The notes beneath the pieces are model-generated. The model did not search any database and had not been told where the DNA came from. It saw only the letters and a list, made by a program, of their open reading frames with translations. Made by a program: the position numbers and the translations under genes. DNA of 64,000 nt, from NCBI RefSeq assembly GCF_021155765.1, contig NC_060107.1, positions 6,620,501 to 6,684,500 on the forward strand. The letters run 5' to 3'. How positions within the stretch are numbered: position 1 is the stretch's first letter; each line of letters opens with the position of its first letter. The DNA comes from Diprion similis (taxonomy: Eukaryota > Arthropoda > Insecta > Hymenoptera > Diprionidae). Of this stretch, positions 37,700-50,800 are shown in pieces.

Positions 37700-37774
37700 A
37701 TGGCGCGAGAACAAGCCTTATTATCTCCGGATGTTGAAACATTGTTTTGGCACAGAAGCAAAGTCTCGAGTTGA
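37700..37774 (+). promoter_or_regulatory. uORF overlapping the gatB start codon
   Basis: ATG at 37700 opens a 24-codon frame that ends TGA at 37772-37774, beyond and out of frame with the gatB ATG at 37731. Ribosomes starting here would bypass the gatB start. Confidence 0.4.
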
Positions 37775-40700
37775 AACAAAGTAACGACAAGCAGGATTTA
37801 TAAAGTTATTCAAATTCTTTTTACTTAATTTTCATTTTCTTTAAAGTTGTACAAAATCCATTTCATAACAATTAACAAATAGCTCCACAACAGTGTAGTA
37901 TTCATGCAAAACAAAAATCAATTTTACTTGATGTCAATGAATACGTCAGGAATGTTCTAAATAATTTCCATTTGCTCGTTTCAAAATATCCCTTGATGCC
38001 AATAAATTTTTTAGGAAAAAATGGCGCAGTGTTGTTGGACTCGAAATTCATGCCCAAATTCAATCGAATTCAAAGTTATTTTCTGGTTCGAGCACCACGT
38101 ACGGTTCTGCAGTAAACAATAACGTTTCATTTTTCGATTGTGCTACACCAGGAACACTTCCTGTAAGGATAATGACTGACGAATGAAATTGTCGTACTTC
38201 GTCTGCTCTTTGCAGGCTATTGTTTTATAAATTTGATCGAATGATTTTTAGGTACTGAATAAGAGATGTGTGGAAGCAGGAATACTAACTGCTCTGGCAC
38301 TATCCTGCAAAGTAAACGAAGTATCATTGTTCGATAGGAAACATTATTTCTACGCAGATTTGCCAGTAAGTTAACTAGAAAGTCGTTCTGATTTTGAACT
38401 TTATAGAACCCACTGTTTAAATTTAGGTAACTTCATTTTTAAATTCTTACTCATCGATGAAATTAGTGTGTCAGTGTGGTTGAGCATATTGTCAATGATG
38501 AATTAATCTTCCAGGCAGCTAATATTAAATTACTTTGAAGTGAAATGATAATATTTACAGGCAGGATATCAAATAACTCAGCAACGCCAAGCCTTGGCTA
38601 TTGATGGGGAACTAAATTTCCAAGTATATACACCGGGTATTCATCCACAGCCGTATAAGAAAGTTTCTAAAATCAAGCAACTGCAATTGGAACAAGACAG
38701 TGGCAAAAGTTTACACGATTTAGCAGCAAAAAGGTGCTGTCAGAGATTCAATACCTATGTGCTGTAACTGTTGCTACAATTACATTACTATTAATTATTG
38801 TGAACGTTTTGTTCGCTAGTAATTATGTATTTTTTCACTGATTTATTTGCAATTTTCGTTTTTTCACTGTGTTACGTAAGATAAGTTTGGAAATCAAGTG
38901 CCCTTATCGTAATATATTGATAATTTCATGAAGCTCATCAGTTTAGGCCGCTTCAAATCAATCTGTATCTTACGCGATGCACTGCAGAGTACACTTCTAA
39001 TTTTCACGTGTGTACTCTACTCTGTCCAATAGTTGTAGTACAAAAAGCTAAAATTCTGAAAATCTATACCCACATCAAATCTTGGATGTGCTTGTTATGT
39101 TTACCCAGGTTTAAACAAAACTCGAAAATTCAAATTTATTGCCTTCTGAAGTTTAATTCTAATTTCGATTATGAATTACACTTTTGGGTCGAATACTCAA
39201 ATTCTTTACTGTGTCTTAGACTATGATCAACTTGAAAGATATTATCAGACACTTACGGATTCAATTTTTATTTCATGATCAACAATAACAGAAGTTTAGT
39301 CGATCTTAATCGAGCAGGGATACCATTAATGGAATTGGTATTCGAGCCGGATTTATCAGATGGCGAAGAGGCTGCTGCGCTAGTCAAAGAGATCGTACTC
39401 ATTCTGAAAAGATTGGGTACGTGCTCCTGTAAAATGGAAGGTAAAGTGGTATGAAAAAATAAAGGTCAACAACGAAAAGGTATTATCATTACGCATAATA
39501 ATTAAAGATTTGAAAATCTTAAATTCAGAGGGTGCCCTTCGAGTTGATGCCAACATCTCTGTGAATCGCCCAGGAGAAAAATTAGGCATCCGAACAGAAG
39601 TCAAGAATATTGGAAGTATTAGGTCAGTGGCAGCTGCTATAAAGTTTGAAATTGACAGACAAATTAAAGAAATCGAGAATGGTGGTTCCATTATTAATGA
39701 AACAAGGTCATGGGACATGGAAGTTCGCAAAACAGTTCCAATGCGAGATAAAGAGGAAAAGCAGGTATAGACTGCACGCTTTGAAAATATACTATTTTTG
39801 TGAGAGTGTGTTGTGCAATTTTATTACAGCGGTTGAAAATCTTTTCACATTTATCGGACATGGCGATCCTGTCTTCTGACTATTATAATTTGCATACTCA
39901 TTTCTACGGGTTGATGCTACTACATTTGATTAGACATAACATTCTCTGGCACATCTTGTGGCCAGCTTAATATCATAAAGAACAGAAACAAAGAGCACAA
40001 ACTCCACAATGAGTATCGTGGATAAAAAATGTTCGTTAGGTTGTTGTAAACACACTGTCAAAATTCTATTCATATGTGACGCTATCGTTAAAAATCTATT
40101 TTCAAAGACCTTTATACATAACGGATTGTGATCACAGCTCCTGGTTTGTAGCATAATATTTTCAATAACATCAGCACTTTGCCTTTTTTGTATTTTTGAC
40201 GTTGTCTGATGACTTTTCAATACAAGAACAGTTTCCTCATAAATTACAATACGTCGAATTCATATTAAAATTTGTACATTATACCTTGAAATCTTTTCGG
40301 TGCCTGCACCTATAAAGTTTAATTTCAGTTTCTAGTTTAATTATACCTTGTATGCATGCTACATCAGATTATTTTCGTGTGGTACAGTTCTGAAGGATAG
40401 AATAAGATTCATTATAGATTCATGTAGAAAAAATTTGAGTGACATTACAGGATTATCGTTACATGCCAGAACCAAATCTTCCTCCATTACACGTGCACGT
40501 CAGTAAAGAAATAGAAAATAAGTATGGATTAGTTGATGTTCCACTTCTACAAGAAAGCCTTCCCGAGCTTCCAGAGGAAACACGATACAAACTCAAAAAT
40601 AATTTTGGAGTCGACTCAACTGCTGCCACTATACTTACTGTAAGTTCGAATTATTTATGCTATCCACAAGGCTACTGCCAATTATAGGGATATTAAAGGA

Positions 40701-41852
40701 AATTCCAATTATTCCACCAAATATTCAAAAGCAAACGATTTCTTTTTGTTGAATTGTAGTTTTGGGAAGAACTAAGTCAGGATTTTCACTGGGAAGTATG
40801 ATTTTCTGCTGAATGATCACTGGACTCGATCTCTTATTCTTAATCAATTTGTAATTATAAAATTGCTAAATATTTTCTTAATCCAACTGTTAGAAGATCA
40901 AAAAGAATTCTCAAAATAAGTACCTAAATGGCTAGGGAGGTAATTTTTTGGCTTTTGAGAATTCTTATACAATGGACGACGGTGTCCACAAAAAAAAAGC
41001 ACATCTCCAATAGATGGTTAAAGATGTGGCCACAGTGAACCAAATTCATTTACATTTCAATTGCAAAGAGAATCCCTATATTATAAAAGCAATGCTAGTA
41101 GTCTTCTTCGTCTTTAAGTAACAGCTTCTCAACCTCATTTAATGTAAACCTTGTTAGTTATTTACAAATGAATACATTAGTGCCAATGTGAAACTTTTTC
41201 AGAATGAAAGCAATTTGCTGAATATCTTCGAAGCCGTTAACAAAGAAGACAGCAAACGGAAACCCAAGCTTATATCAAACATATTGATCAACCAGTTGTT
41301 AACTGTGGTGAACAGAAAAGCAATAGAACTGGATACTTGGTATGGAAGCACAGTAAAACTATTACTAAATGAGATAATAAATTCTTTTATCAACTAATTT
41401 ATCTTCTAGTATTTTGAATGCAGAACATATTGGTGAATTGGTGGACATGATACAAAATAGAACAATCAATTTAAATACTGCCGAAAACGTACTGGAAGAG
41501 TACATAACTGATTCGTCGATGACTCCGAAACAAGTATATTTCATTTCGGTGTAGCTATACATGGACACTTTGTATTGATGATTGAATACGTGTGTGAGAT
41601 TTTACTTTTTTAAATTATGTTATTTGTTTTTAGATTGTTGACAAAAATAATTGGACGCAGATCACAGATGAGGAGCAATTAACTCAAATATGCGAAAATG
41701 TACTACTGCAGCGAGCTGATGCTGTAAAAAAATATAAAGCTGGAAAGACAAAAGTTTTCAGAGCTCTAGTGGGTGCTGTAGCCATGGAAACTAAAAATCG
41801 TGCTGATATGGCCATTGTTGTAAATATATTAAAAAAACTGTTAGATGATTAA
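37731..41852 (+). CDS. gatB: Mitochondrial Glu-tRNA(Gln) amidotransferase subunit B (GatB)
   Basis: GatB is the kinase/transamidase subunit of GatCAB, which converts Glu-tRNA(Gln) to Gln-tRNA(Gln) in mitochondria. Ten exons: 37731-37780, 38015-38162, 38252-38365, 38561-38733, 39292-39440, 39529-39764, 40451-40639, 41203-41339, 41410-41533 and 41634-41852, all phases consistent, 512 aa. A short basic N-terminus ([17 protein letters not shown]) fits a mitochondrial presequence. Hallmarks: [80 protein letters not shown] and [13 protein letters not shown]. The C-terminal YqeY-like tRNA-binding domain runs to [21 protein letters not shown]. The upstream ATG at 37700 is out of frame, so 37731 is used. 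Confidence 0.97.
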
Positions 41853-41915
41853 GACAATGTTAGTTGAATTTTTCTTGTCTTTGCTGAGTTTTAGGTCTTT
41901 TTAAACAACTTTTCA

Positions 41916-41921
41916 AATAAA
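41916..41921 (+). terminator. Poly(A) signal of gatB
   Basis: AATAAA 64 nt after the gatB stop. From here to 42770 lies the short AT-rich gap between the convergent gatB and MYPT genes; nothing else is seen in it. Confidence 0.75.
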
Positions 41922-42771
41922 ATAATTACGTTGCTATGCAAGAAAAGTCGTAAAAGTTTATTCATCGATTTAGGGTAATAAGAAGTGAGTGACTGAACGT
42001 GAGAATGAAGACATGAGACATTTACAATAATTGAGAGACGGACCTTTGATTCTTGACCTTTAGGCCTTATATGTGGATAGTCCTTCTCGTGGGAAACACT
42101 GGACTTTAACAGGACTAGCCGCTCTAAAACTTTTAAACTGCTCTTTCTTAACACTTTTTGAACAAGCTAGAATACATTGAAGATTTTTTCGTCTTAAATT
42201 CCTGGACTAAGGAACAGTAGTTTCATGAGGAATAATTTGGAGAATCACAATGAATTATATCGAGACGATATTGATTTCTATTGCAATATATTTAAATAGT
42301 GTTCACGTTAAAAACATCGGAAATATAAAAGACATGTTGAAATTTTAATTGCATTATTCATTAGAAGTACAAAATCATGTAGGAAATAAATATATGTTTG
42401 TGGTACATTGTGGTAATTTTGGAGACTAGAAAATTCAGTCTCCCTGTGTAGTTATATTGTTGCTCGCAAAACGTTCGTGTATAGTTTTAGTAGTTGAAAT
42501 AGTAAAACGAAACAAAATATGTACAGATGGGTGGGACAGGATCGTCTGTCTATATTTCCACAAAACATGTCTGGGAGCTGTGTGCTAAAATTACACAAGA
42601 TTTGGTAAATTGTAAGCAGATAATCATTTTCATTAAATCACAACAGTCCTGAAGGTAATTCTGAATAAGCACAACAATACACAACCTAATCTAAAGATCG
42701 CAGGCTAATCAAATAATCATAATGTGACAAAAAGGATTTCATTACGAATCTTTGAATTGTCGTGTCTGTTA

Positions 42772-44889
42772 TTTATTTATTTTTTTCAACATGAATCATT
42801 AGTCATTATAATAGGGAATTGAATTGCATCTGATTTCAGTCATATAAACGTTTTCGTTTCAACCACTGTCAATATTTAGGCATAAGTTTTGCTCTGGTAA
42901 AATTTTTCATTTTTTCACTCAATCAAGAATAGTATTTACCAATATCTGTGTATTAAGATCAAGTATAACTACTTGCAATCGAATAAATAAATATGTAGAT
43001 ATTCGCATTACAATTTAATAAACGCTAATCACTGTGCTTGTTAGAAACAAGATTTTCTTTTTTTAATAAATCGTGTATACTGATTTATGCAAGCGTAGTA
43101 TATCCGAAGCTTTTATGTATAATTGTCATTGAAAGTTGTGAAATTTTGACAAATGATATATCTGCATACAGTAAACTCTGTTATTATTTTTTTTTTTTTA
43201 TAAAGGCTATACAGTTATGGACTCAAGTTATGCTGCTTCGAATTTACAAGGAACCTAGCATACAACTCGGCCCGAATACTTTAAAACAATATAGTACAAT
43301 AAGCACATATTAATTACTATAATACAGTACAATGACGTAATTGGACTTTTAACTAGTAATTCCTAATCGGTTATACTACAATACGTTATTATATAACAAA
43401 CCTTGTTAGAAACAACTACACTCGTTCAATTTTTACAATTGTTTACAATAATGTCACTAGAAATAGATATACTGGGCCAATTCATGGGAACCTGACATAT
43501 CAAACTGTACGGGAGACAGAGCAAAAATTTCGACAGATGGCTGAAAGTTTACAAGCAGGAAAAAGCTGGTGCCACATCATTGGCAGAATAGTTTGCTCTT
43601 GCGTTCATGTTGCAATCCCTGACTTGTTCTACCGCACACATTTTTAGTGCTCTAAAGTCGTTCTCTCTCCCATGCATACAATTTTCTTTGTTAGATTTGT
43701 ACCACTGACCCAATATCAACCGTAGATTGTTAATCGTCATACTCAAAAGTTCTAGATCTACTAATAAATTATTATAAGTCCGTGCATGAGAAGTAGCATA
43801 GAAATTTTCATTGGTTTTCTGTTACTTGTCTGGTTCTTGTTCATATGGGTATAATTGACGAGCTACCGTGAAATGTCATGATATCAAAATGAATAAGTAT
43901 CTGTATATATTTTTAACATTAGTTTGCATGAAAATCGATGAGGTGTAATTTTAAATAATGAATATTATGATTTGTAAGATTAGAATCTCAAGTTGATGAA
44001 CTAGCAAGTCGAGTATCATTTCCTTGATTCTATATCAATTATGAAAGGTTTCGTACACAAATTAACTCTCATTTAATACTTGAAACACCCAGTAAAAAGT
44101 GACCTACAAAATGAAGTTTTTCTTAATCTAGCGAAAAAAATCTTCACACGGTTGGCCTGAGATTAGCCATTTTCTGTATAAAATTGTATGTTCATAACAC
44201 ACAGCAGAAATCTGCATATAACGAGCAAAAAGGTGCACTGGCAGTAGATGTAGATACTACGTAATATCAAAATCTTGATAAAATGGAACTTGCTGCACAG
44301 TATATTTTGTTTAATACGGATTGTAAGAATATATCAGTAATGTTTATGCAATATACACGTACCTCTATTACGACATTGAATATCATATTGCATGTGTGGA
44401 AGTAATTGGTGCGAAAAGTCTTAAGAATATTAAAAAATATGGCTTTCAAGGAAAAAATATCTCAACAATGAAGATCCCGCACACGAATAGTTCGAGAAAT
44501 ATGAATTTCGGTTGCACGATTTCATTCAATTACGATACGAAGTTTAGATATATTGGTAAAAATACACTGTCAATATAATTTTTTGTAGGATATTTACTTA
44601 AAAGTTTGAACCTTATAAAGAACGTGGGGTCTGTCAATTTAAATATTCACAGTCGGAGGAACAAAAAAAGTGGCCTCATTTTTTTTCTGTCAAAATCCGC
44701 CAAAGCCACGAACTTAACTGATTTCGTTTGAATAAATTAAGTTACTAACACAAACATCAATCCGTATTTAATATTACAATATAATAGATCATAATAATGC
44801 TGTATACTTGAAGTAATTATTAATTGTATAATAATGCTACTTAGATATTAAAAAGTTATGGTTTTTTTTTTATATTTTTTTGTGTGAAT
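42772..44889 (-). other. 3'UTR of MYPT/Mbs (distal last exon)
   Basis: Downstream of the distal stop codon (44890-44892) the minus strand has no ORF of interest. Two overlapping AATAAA hexamers at 42772-42781 are the best end point before gatB. AT-rich with several homopolymer runs. Extent is inferred. Confidence 0.45.
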
Positions 44890-47800
44890 TCACTTGGACA
44901 GCTTACTGATCACCCTAATCAAGGCACCGTTTTCGTCTTTTAGCCTCTGATTTTCACATTTCATGTACTCCATCATCTGAAAATCGTTTAACAAAACATT
45001 AATACGCTTTATTATTTATATACATCATGGCCACGATATACGTAGGAACTTGAAAAACACCACATGAACACTGCGAATATTAAATGATTATTCAACAAAT
45101 ATCAGAATATACTAGCAGTGTATTTGAAATAAGTCATCAACTTGCAGGAAAATTATAGTTAATACATTGGCTGAAGATATAGGTAACAGTACGACCACCA
45201 TATCATGCTCCGTGTATGGAGTTTTCAACAAGTGAAAAGAGGGTGGGCAATTGCAATTACCAACTCAATTTATATTACAATCCTATCAAACAAGTCAGCA
45301 AGTGCATGTTTATATATTTTCAGTCAACGGTTAGTAGTTAATATATGGTGAATCAATAATGCTTGCTCTGTAGATTTATAAACTTTTTTTTAAAATAATA
45401 ATCTAACATTATAACTAACTAGTTAACTGACAATTATATTGTAATGTTGCAAGTGCAAGTATTTGAGAATCTATTACTACGAGCTATTTCCTACTCATTA
45501 GGACCTGAGAAAATCAAAAATGATATGTAAGATATAAATAGAATCAACTATTCCGACAAGTGACTAAGATTCATGCACTTTTGCTGCAGCATCTTTTGCA
45601 TTATTAATTTCAGCGACTTTGTAACAGTTGCAATCCTGTTTTTTTTTTATTTTTTTTTTTTTTTATGATGAAATAATTGACGTAGCATCCCGATGAGTTC
45701 ATTTCTGTGCTTATCAAGTTTTTGATATTTTCCGTATAATACAATAGAAATGTAGTTCCAGCAAATACAAGTTTGATAGTGGCAGATAAGATTTTTTTTT
45801 CAAACTACTACTGATTGAGATCGTCTATTTAACTCGTCTGCTAATTACATACTAAACTCTGAAAATTAATATTTTCATTTCAGGAGACACTCAATTATTA
45901 CTTGTGAATCTTAGCGATGGCAGAGAATCGTTTGGTTTCCAGAGATTTACGTAGCTTGAGCATAGGAATTTTTTGTGAACTTTAATTCGAAGTGTTGCAA
46001 TTCTCCCGTTTCTCTGTAATTCTACAGCTATTACATGGGATTGATCTGACAAGCATGTTACATAGATATATGGTACGTGTCGAATTGCCTATCTTTCCTC
46101 TTTTCACTGAAGCACTTTCAAAATAAAATTAAACTCTCACAACAGTAAATAAATCTTCAAATGGTTGGGCTGAGTAAACTATTCTATAATACTGAATTGG
46201 ATTAGTTCAAAAGTCGGACATATTCAAAATTAGATTGCTATAATTTTAAATCGAAAGAATGTATGTAAAGTATATAATGAAATCGTGATCCTGTGACAAT
46301 AATTGTCAAAATATAAACTGGCCGTATTATAGTATTAGATATTCGTTTCTTTGATTATGAAATCAACGGTATTCGATTATCTTATTATTCTATTAGGAAT
46401 TAAGCACCCGCAAATCATTGAAAATGAGACATATCTTAATAGTCAATACGGTCTGTACGATCATATTTTTTTGCAGCATTGAAATTTTATAGTCATTTGT
46501 GAGCAAAATACTGGTACTGCAGTAACCATCCGAGTTTATGATACATGCACTTCACACTCCTATTTATAGATTGTCCACATCGCACTAATAATTTCCAGTA
46601 TAATACAAATTACCAATTTTTAACATAATACTACGTCGCACTATATAACTCTGCAAAAGATTATAATCGTTGTAAAACCCATATATAAGGCGTGACCCAT
46701 AGGCAATCTTCTTTGCTTTGTTTCACCATATGTATAAATGAATGCAAATACAAGTGAATTTCGGTGAGCTAAGTATTTATCTCGTGAAATTTACCTGTAT
46801 GTAAGTTATAGAATATATATCTGGTAGTCTTACGCAAAAAAACGAATTGCCTAACGTTCACTGATATATTATCTCTGAAAGAAATAAATGGTCCAGGCAA
46901 AAGTTAATAAACAATTCAAGTAGTACTAAGTGCGATATTTCAGAAATTCTTTTGAAAATTAATCCTGTTAAATATTAGCAGGAGAAAATGTGCATTTGTT
47001 TGAGGAGGGCAACCACTGTGCCCGTTTGCAAATTCGAACGTTTTTTTGGCATTTCCATAATGCTTAAACTCGGACACAGCGACAACGATACATGGAACTG
47101 CATACTGAAATCGCAAAAAAAATTTGCGTGAATACAATTTTTTTGGTCATTCATCACAGTGGGTGGAATTCCCTCAATTGAAACAATTGGATGAACAGGT
47201 ATATCTATAAATTTCTCTTAGTTACTACACAAGCATGGTTATAAATCTCATCAATTTCCAAACTTTCAGGCGATTTTATCATTCAGAAGAGGAAAGGGGA
47301 GATTTCTGTTTTGTTGTATTTGTTGATAAAACAGAAAGGTTTGACATACACTTAATGCACCAGCACCTGAACAAAGCAAAAACACAACAGCGAGCAAAAT
47401 CATGCATGCAATTGATTTTCATAAAGGGATGTTTGAAATTTCAAACTAGATAAAGAGTAACTATGATTGCAAGCACAATAAGTTTGGTTTTTCATTTTAA
47501 AAACACTTCTTACTTCAAATCTGAATTAATACATAATACTTGCAAAGATACACCGAAATCTGAATTTAAGATAACATTGATTACAATTAATAAAATATTT
47601 GGGAAGAATCGCTTCTTGATAACTAATTCAGTAATAAAAATAATATAGCTATAATTAGACAATAAAAAAAATCACCAACGTTCGGTAACAAATTAATGTA
47701 TAATTAAATTTTGAAAAATTGCAATTTCATAACTAGAAAATGTATGTTAAGGGGTTGACACGTTTCTCTGGTTTGGAAAATTCCATTTCTTTTTTTTTTT

Positions 47801-50800
47801 TTTCTTATGCTTACTGGAAACTGAAATATCCAAATCCTAAACTATTGTTCAGAGTGTGATGGGCTTTGGTATTCGAATAGTCTATATTATAGAGCAAAAA
47901 CAGCAGGTTATCCATGAATATCTTTTTATAAAAACTCACTGGATCAACTTAAATTATTGCATGCTTCATCACAGATGCATAGTGACCCCAATTTCAAAAA
48001 AAGTGATACCTAATTGGAAGCTTCGGGCAATTTTCATAAGCGTTCAAATGTATTGAACATTACCGATTTTTCTGCAGTTATTTCAAAGATTTAATTCTTC
48101 AAATCAAGGTGTATTGATTGAATCCAAAATTATTTTCTTTTTTTGACAGTTATGAATCTGAGAATAAGCGTATGGAATTTCAAGGAGAACCGATGAGAGA
48201 TTTATTGCACTAAAAATTTCCTCCTAATGCAGCGCAAGAATTAACATTCCATAATCCTTTAAGTAAAGGATATTTATAGCTCAACTTTACAGCTCAAGGT
48301 AATATAATATAGAATATTCAAATTTCACAAGCTCTGATGGTCTAAGATTTTAAAATGTTAGAAACAAAAACTTTCTCCATTTTGTGAAGTTTTCTAATAT
48401 CGATGATCCCCCACGTGATTTGAAAGCTGTTTCTATAAATATCGAGGCAAAACAGTTTGAAAACTTCTTCAAAGTTGGAGAAACGTTGAAGCGACCCCTT
48501 AACGTAGAGATTGAATATTCTACAGAATTGAAATGAAGTTAGAATGAACAATTGATATCGATTTTCAAAATCGTTGATAGAAGTAAGAAATGTGATTATC
48601 TGTGTGCGAAACGGAAAAGATTACAAAATGAAACTTTCTCTCGAATAATTGGAATAATTTGTTTCAAGGTACAGATTACATCCAAGTGTATAGCGCTAGC
48701 AATATTATAAATTAAATAAAAAGAAAAATGTACCAACTGATTATAAAGCTTGGAGCTGAGGTAAGCAAATGCAGCGCTTCTGTTTCAAGTTGAAAATTTA
48801 TCAACGATAAAATATCAAATGAAATATATAAATATGGTAAATGTCATGTGTATGTGTATAATGTTAACGCAGAGGCTGTCATTATATCCTTTACCTATTT
48901 AGTAGTATTGGTGAGTTTGGATACGACGCGGGTAAGTGCCCGATTTTCGGCTTTCAATCTCTCATTTTCAGCTTTGAGCTTTTGTAATTGCTGTAAACAG
49001 TGAAATGGTTAGCCCAAATTCTCCGTTTGTCCAGGCCCCAAAACCAAACAATGATACAAAGAAATTAGAAATAAACAATTTTTAGTGTGTGTTGTTTCTA
49101 TTGCTGTTATTGTTATTATTATCGTTACTACTACTATTACTTGACAAATCGAAGCGTGTTTAGACCTTCGTATGTCTATATACCAGAGATAATTATAGGA
49201 ACTAGAATATCTCTTCTCAGAACGAAAATTAAGCATATACGTATGGATATTAAGAATAGATGAGAATAAGATGCGTCAAAAGGTGGTAAATTAAAGAAAG
49301 AAGCAATGCGTCGAAGCCCAACAATAAGTTTTGGGAAACTGTATAGTTCTATATTCAAAACCTAGGAGTTTTCTGCCGCACTCATCCACAATAATCAAAA
49401 ACAGGATAAAAAATTTCAACGTGCACCTGACTAATTATTTTATTCAGCTGCATAAACAATAACGGAAAATGTGCTTCATTTCATAAAGCTAGAGTTTAAA
49501 GTAAAAAACTCTACACGAGAAATACAACGCATTCTAAAGGCATGGAAATGACATTAGGGCGATTCAAAAAAATTAAAAATACCAGCCATCTGGCCTAAAA
49601 ATCATGTTTCGCAATAACTACAGGTTAGTACTGAAAACACATCGAAATTCGAAAATTGACTGATTCACCTCAACTGAAAATACCCGAACAAAAGTCTCAA
49701 TTTCCGCAAGTGAAATACAAAAATGGCAAAAAGGTCCCAAACAAAATTATCCTGATCTGCCTGTACTACAAAATGAATTTGGAACCTCGTGAAACAGGAA
49801 TTATACTATCAGAGCTAAATTACAAAAGTTGAACTAATAACGGTTCTTTTTTTCTTTTCGTTTTAGTTCAAACAAGTTTTTAAAGAGCTGAAGATATTGC
49901 TTGCTCTTCGTACCATATTAGCGTTATAACGCAAAAAAATAACATGATATTATTGTTTTTGGTCTTACTAAAAGTATTTACCAATAATTTCTTTTATTTA
50001 CGAATGTGGTCGTGTTGATCAGAATCAGTAACTCGTGTAAAAATTGTTTCAAAGGAACCTGATTTAATAATTCTCTAGTCTCCTTGTCCCTGTTACAAGT
50101 ATCTTTGTAATCTCGTACTGTTGAGATTTCATGTATTAATACTATCTCTTCAATCTTGAACATTTTCGGATGTTTAATGTATAATTTACGAAAATAAGGA
50201 ATTTCATTTATAGAAATGAGTAGTATAATACATACAAATGAGAAGTCCTAGAGGACTGTACTTAATTGCAGAAGCGGTTTTTACTTGCTTTTATTGACTT
50301 TCAATATCGAAGTAAATAAAGTACGATGCGTGATCAAGATGAAGCTGAGAAAAGATTTCCATTTAAATATATAATAGCTATTTTACAACCAGATTCACAT
50401 GAAACTCCCCGATTTTATCCTGCACTTATTCCAATTTCAACAAAAAGTACGACATGCCTAGCTTAATCACTGCAAAAATTTGAACACATTATTTTGCTTA
50501 AAAAAAATCACAGACCGAGTTGTAAGAATGTAGTAGCATTCCTTAATCGGGGCGTGTATTTTGCTCGTGAAAAAAACTTTGAAACTGCTGAATCTAGTTC
50601 CATGCCAATGCCAAAATCAAAAACAAATTACTTTCGCGGACAACGAGTAAATATTTTTCACCAAAAACTCGTTACATCGTATTTAATTTTTTAAGCTGAA
50701 TAAAAAGTTGAAGAAGATATTATCCGCAATACTTTAAATATGAAGTTTACCTTCAGTTCCTCTTCCATTTCCGAGAGTTTTCGCTCCATAGCTCGCCTCT

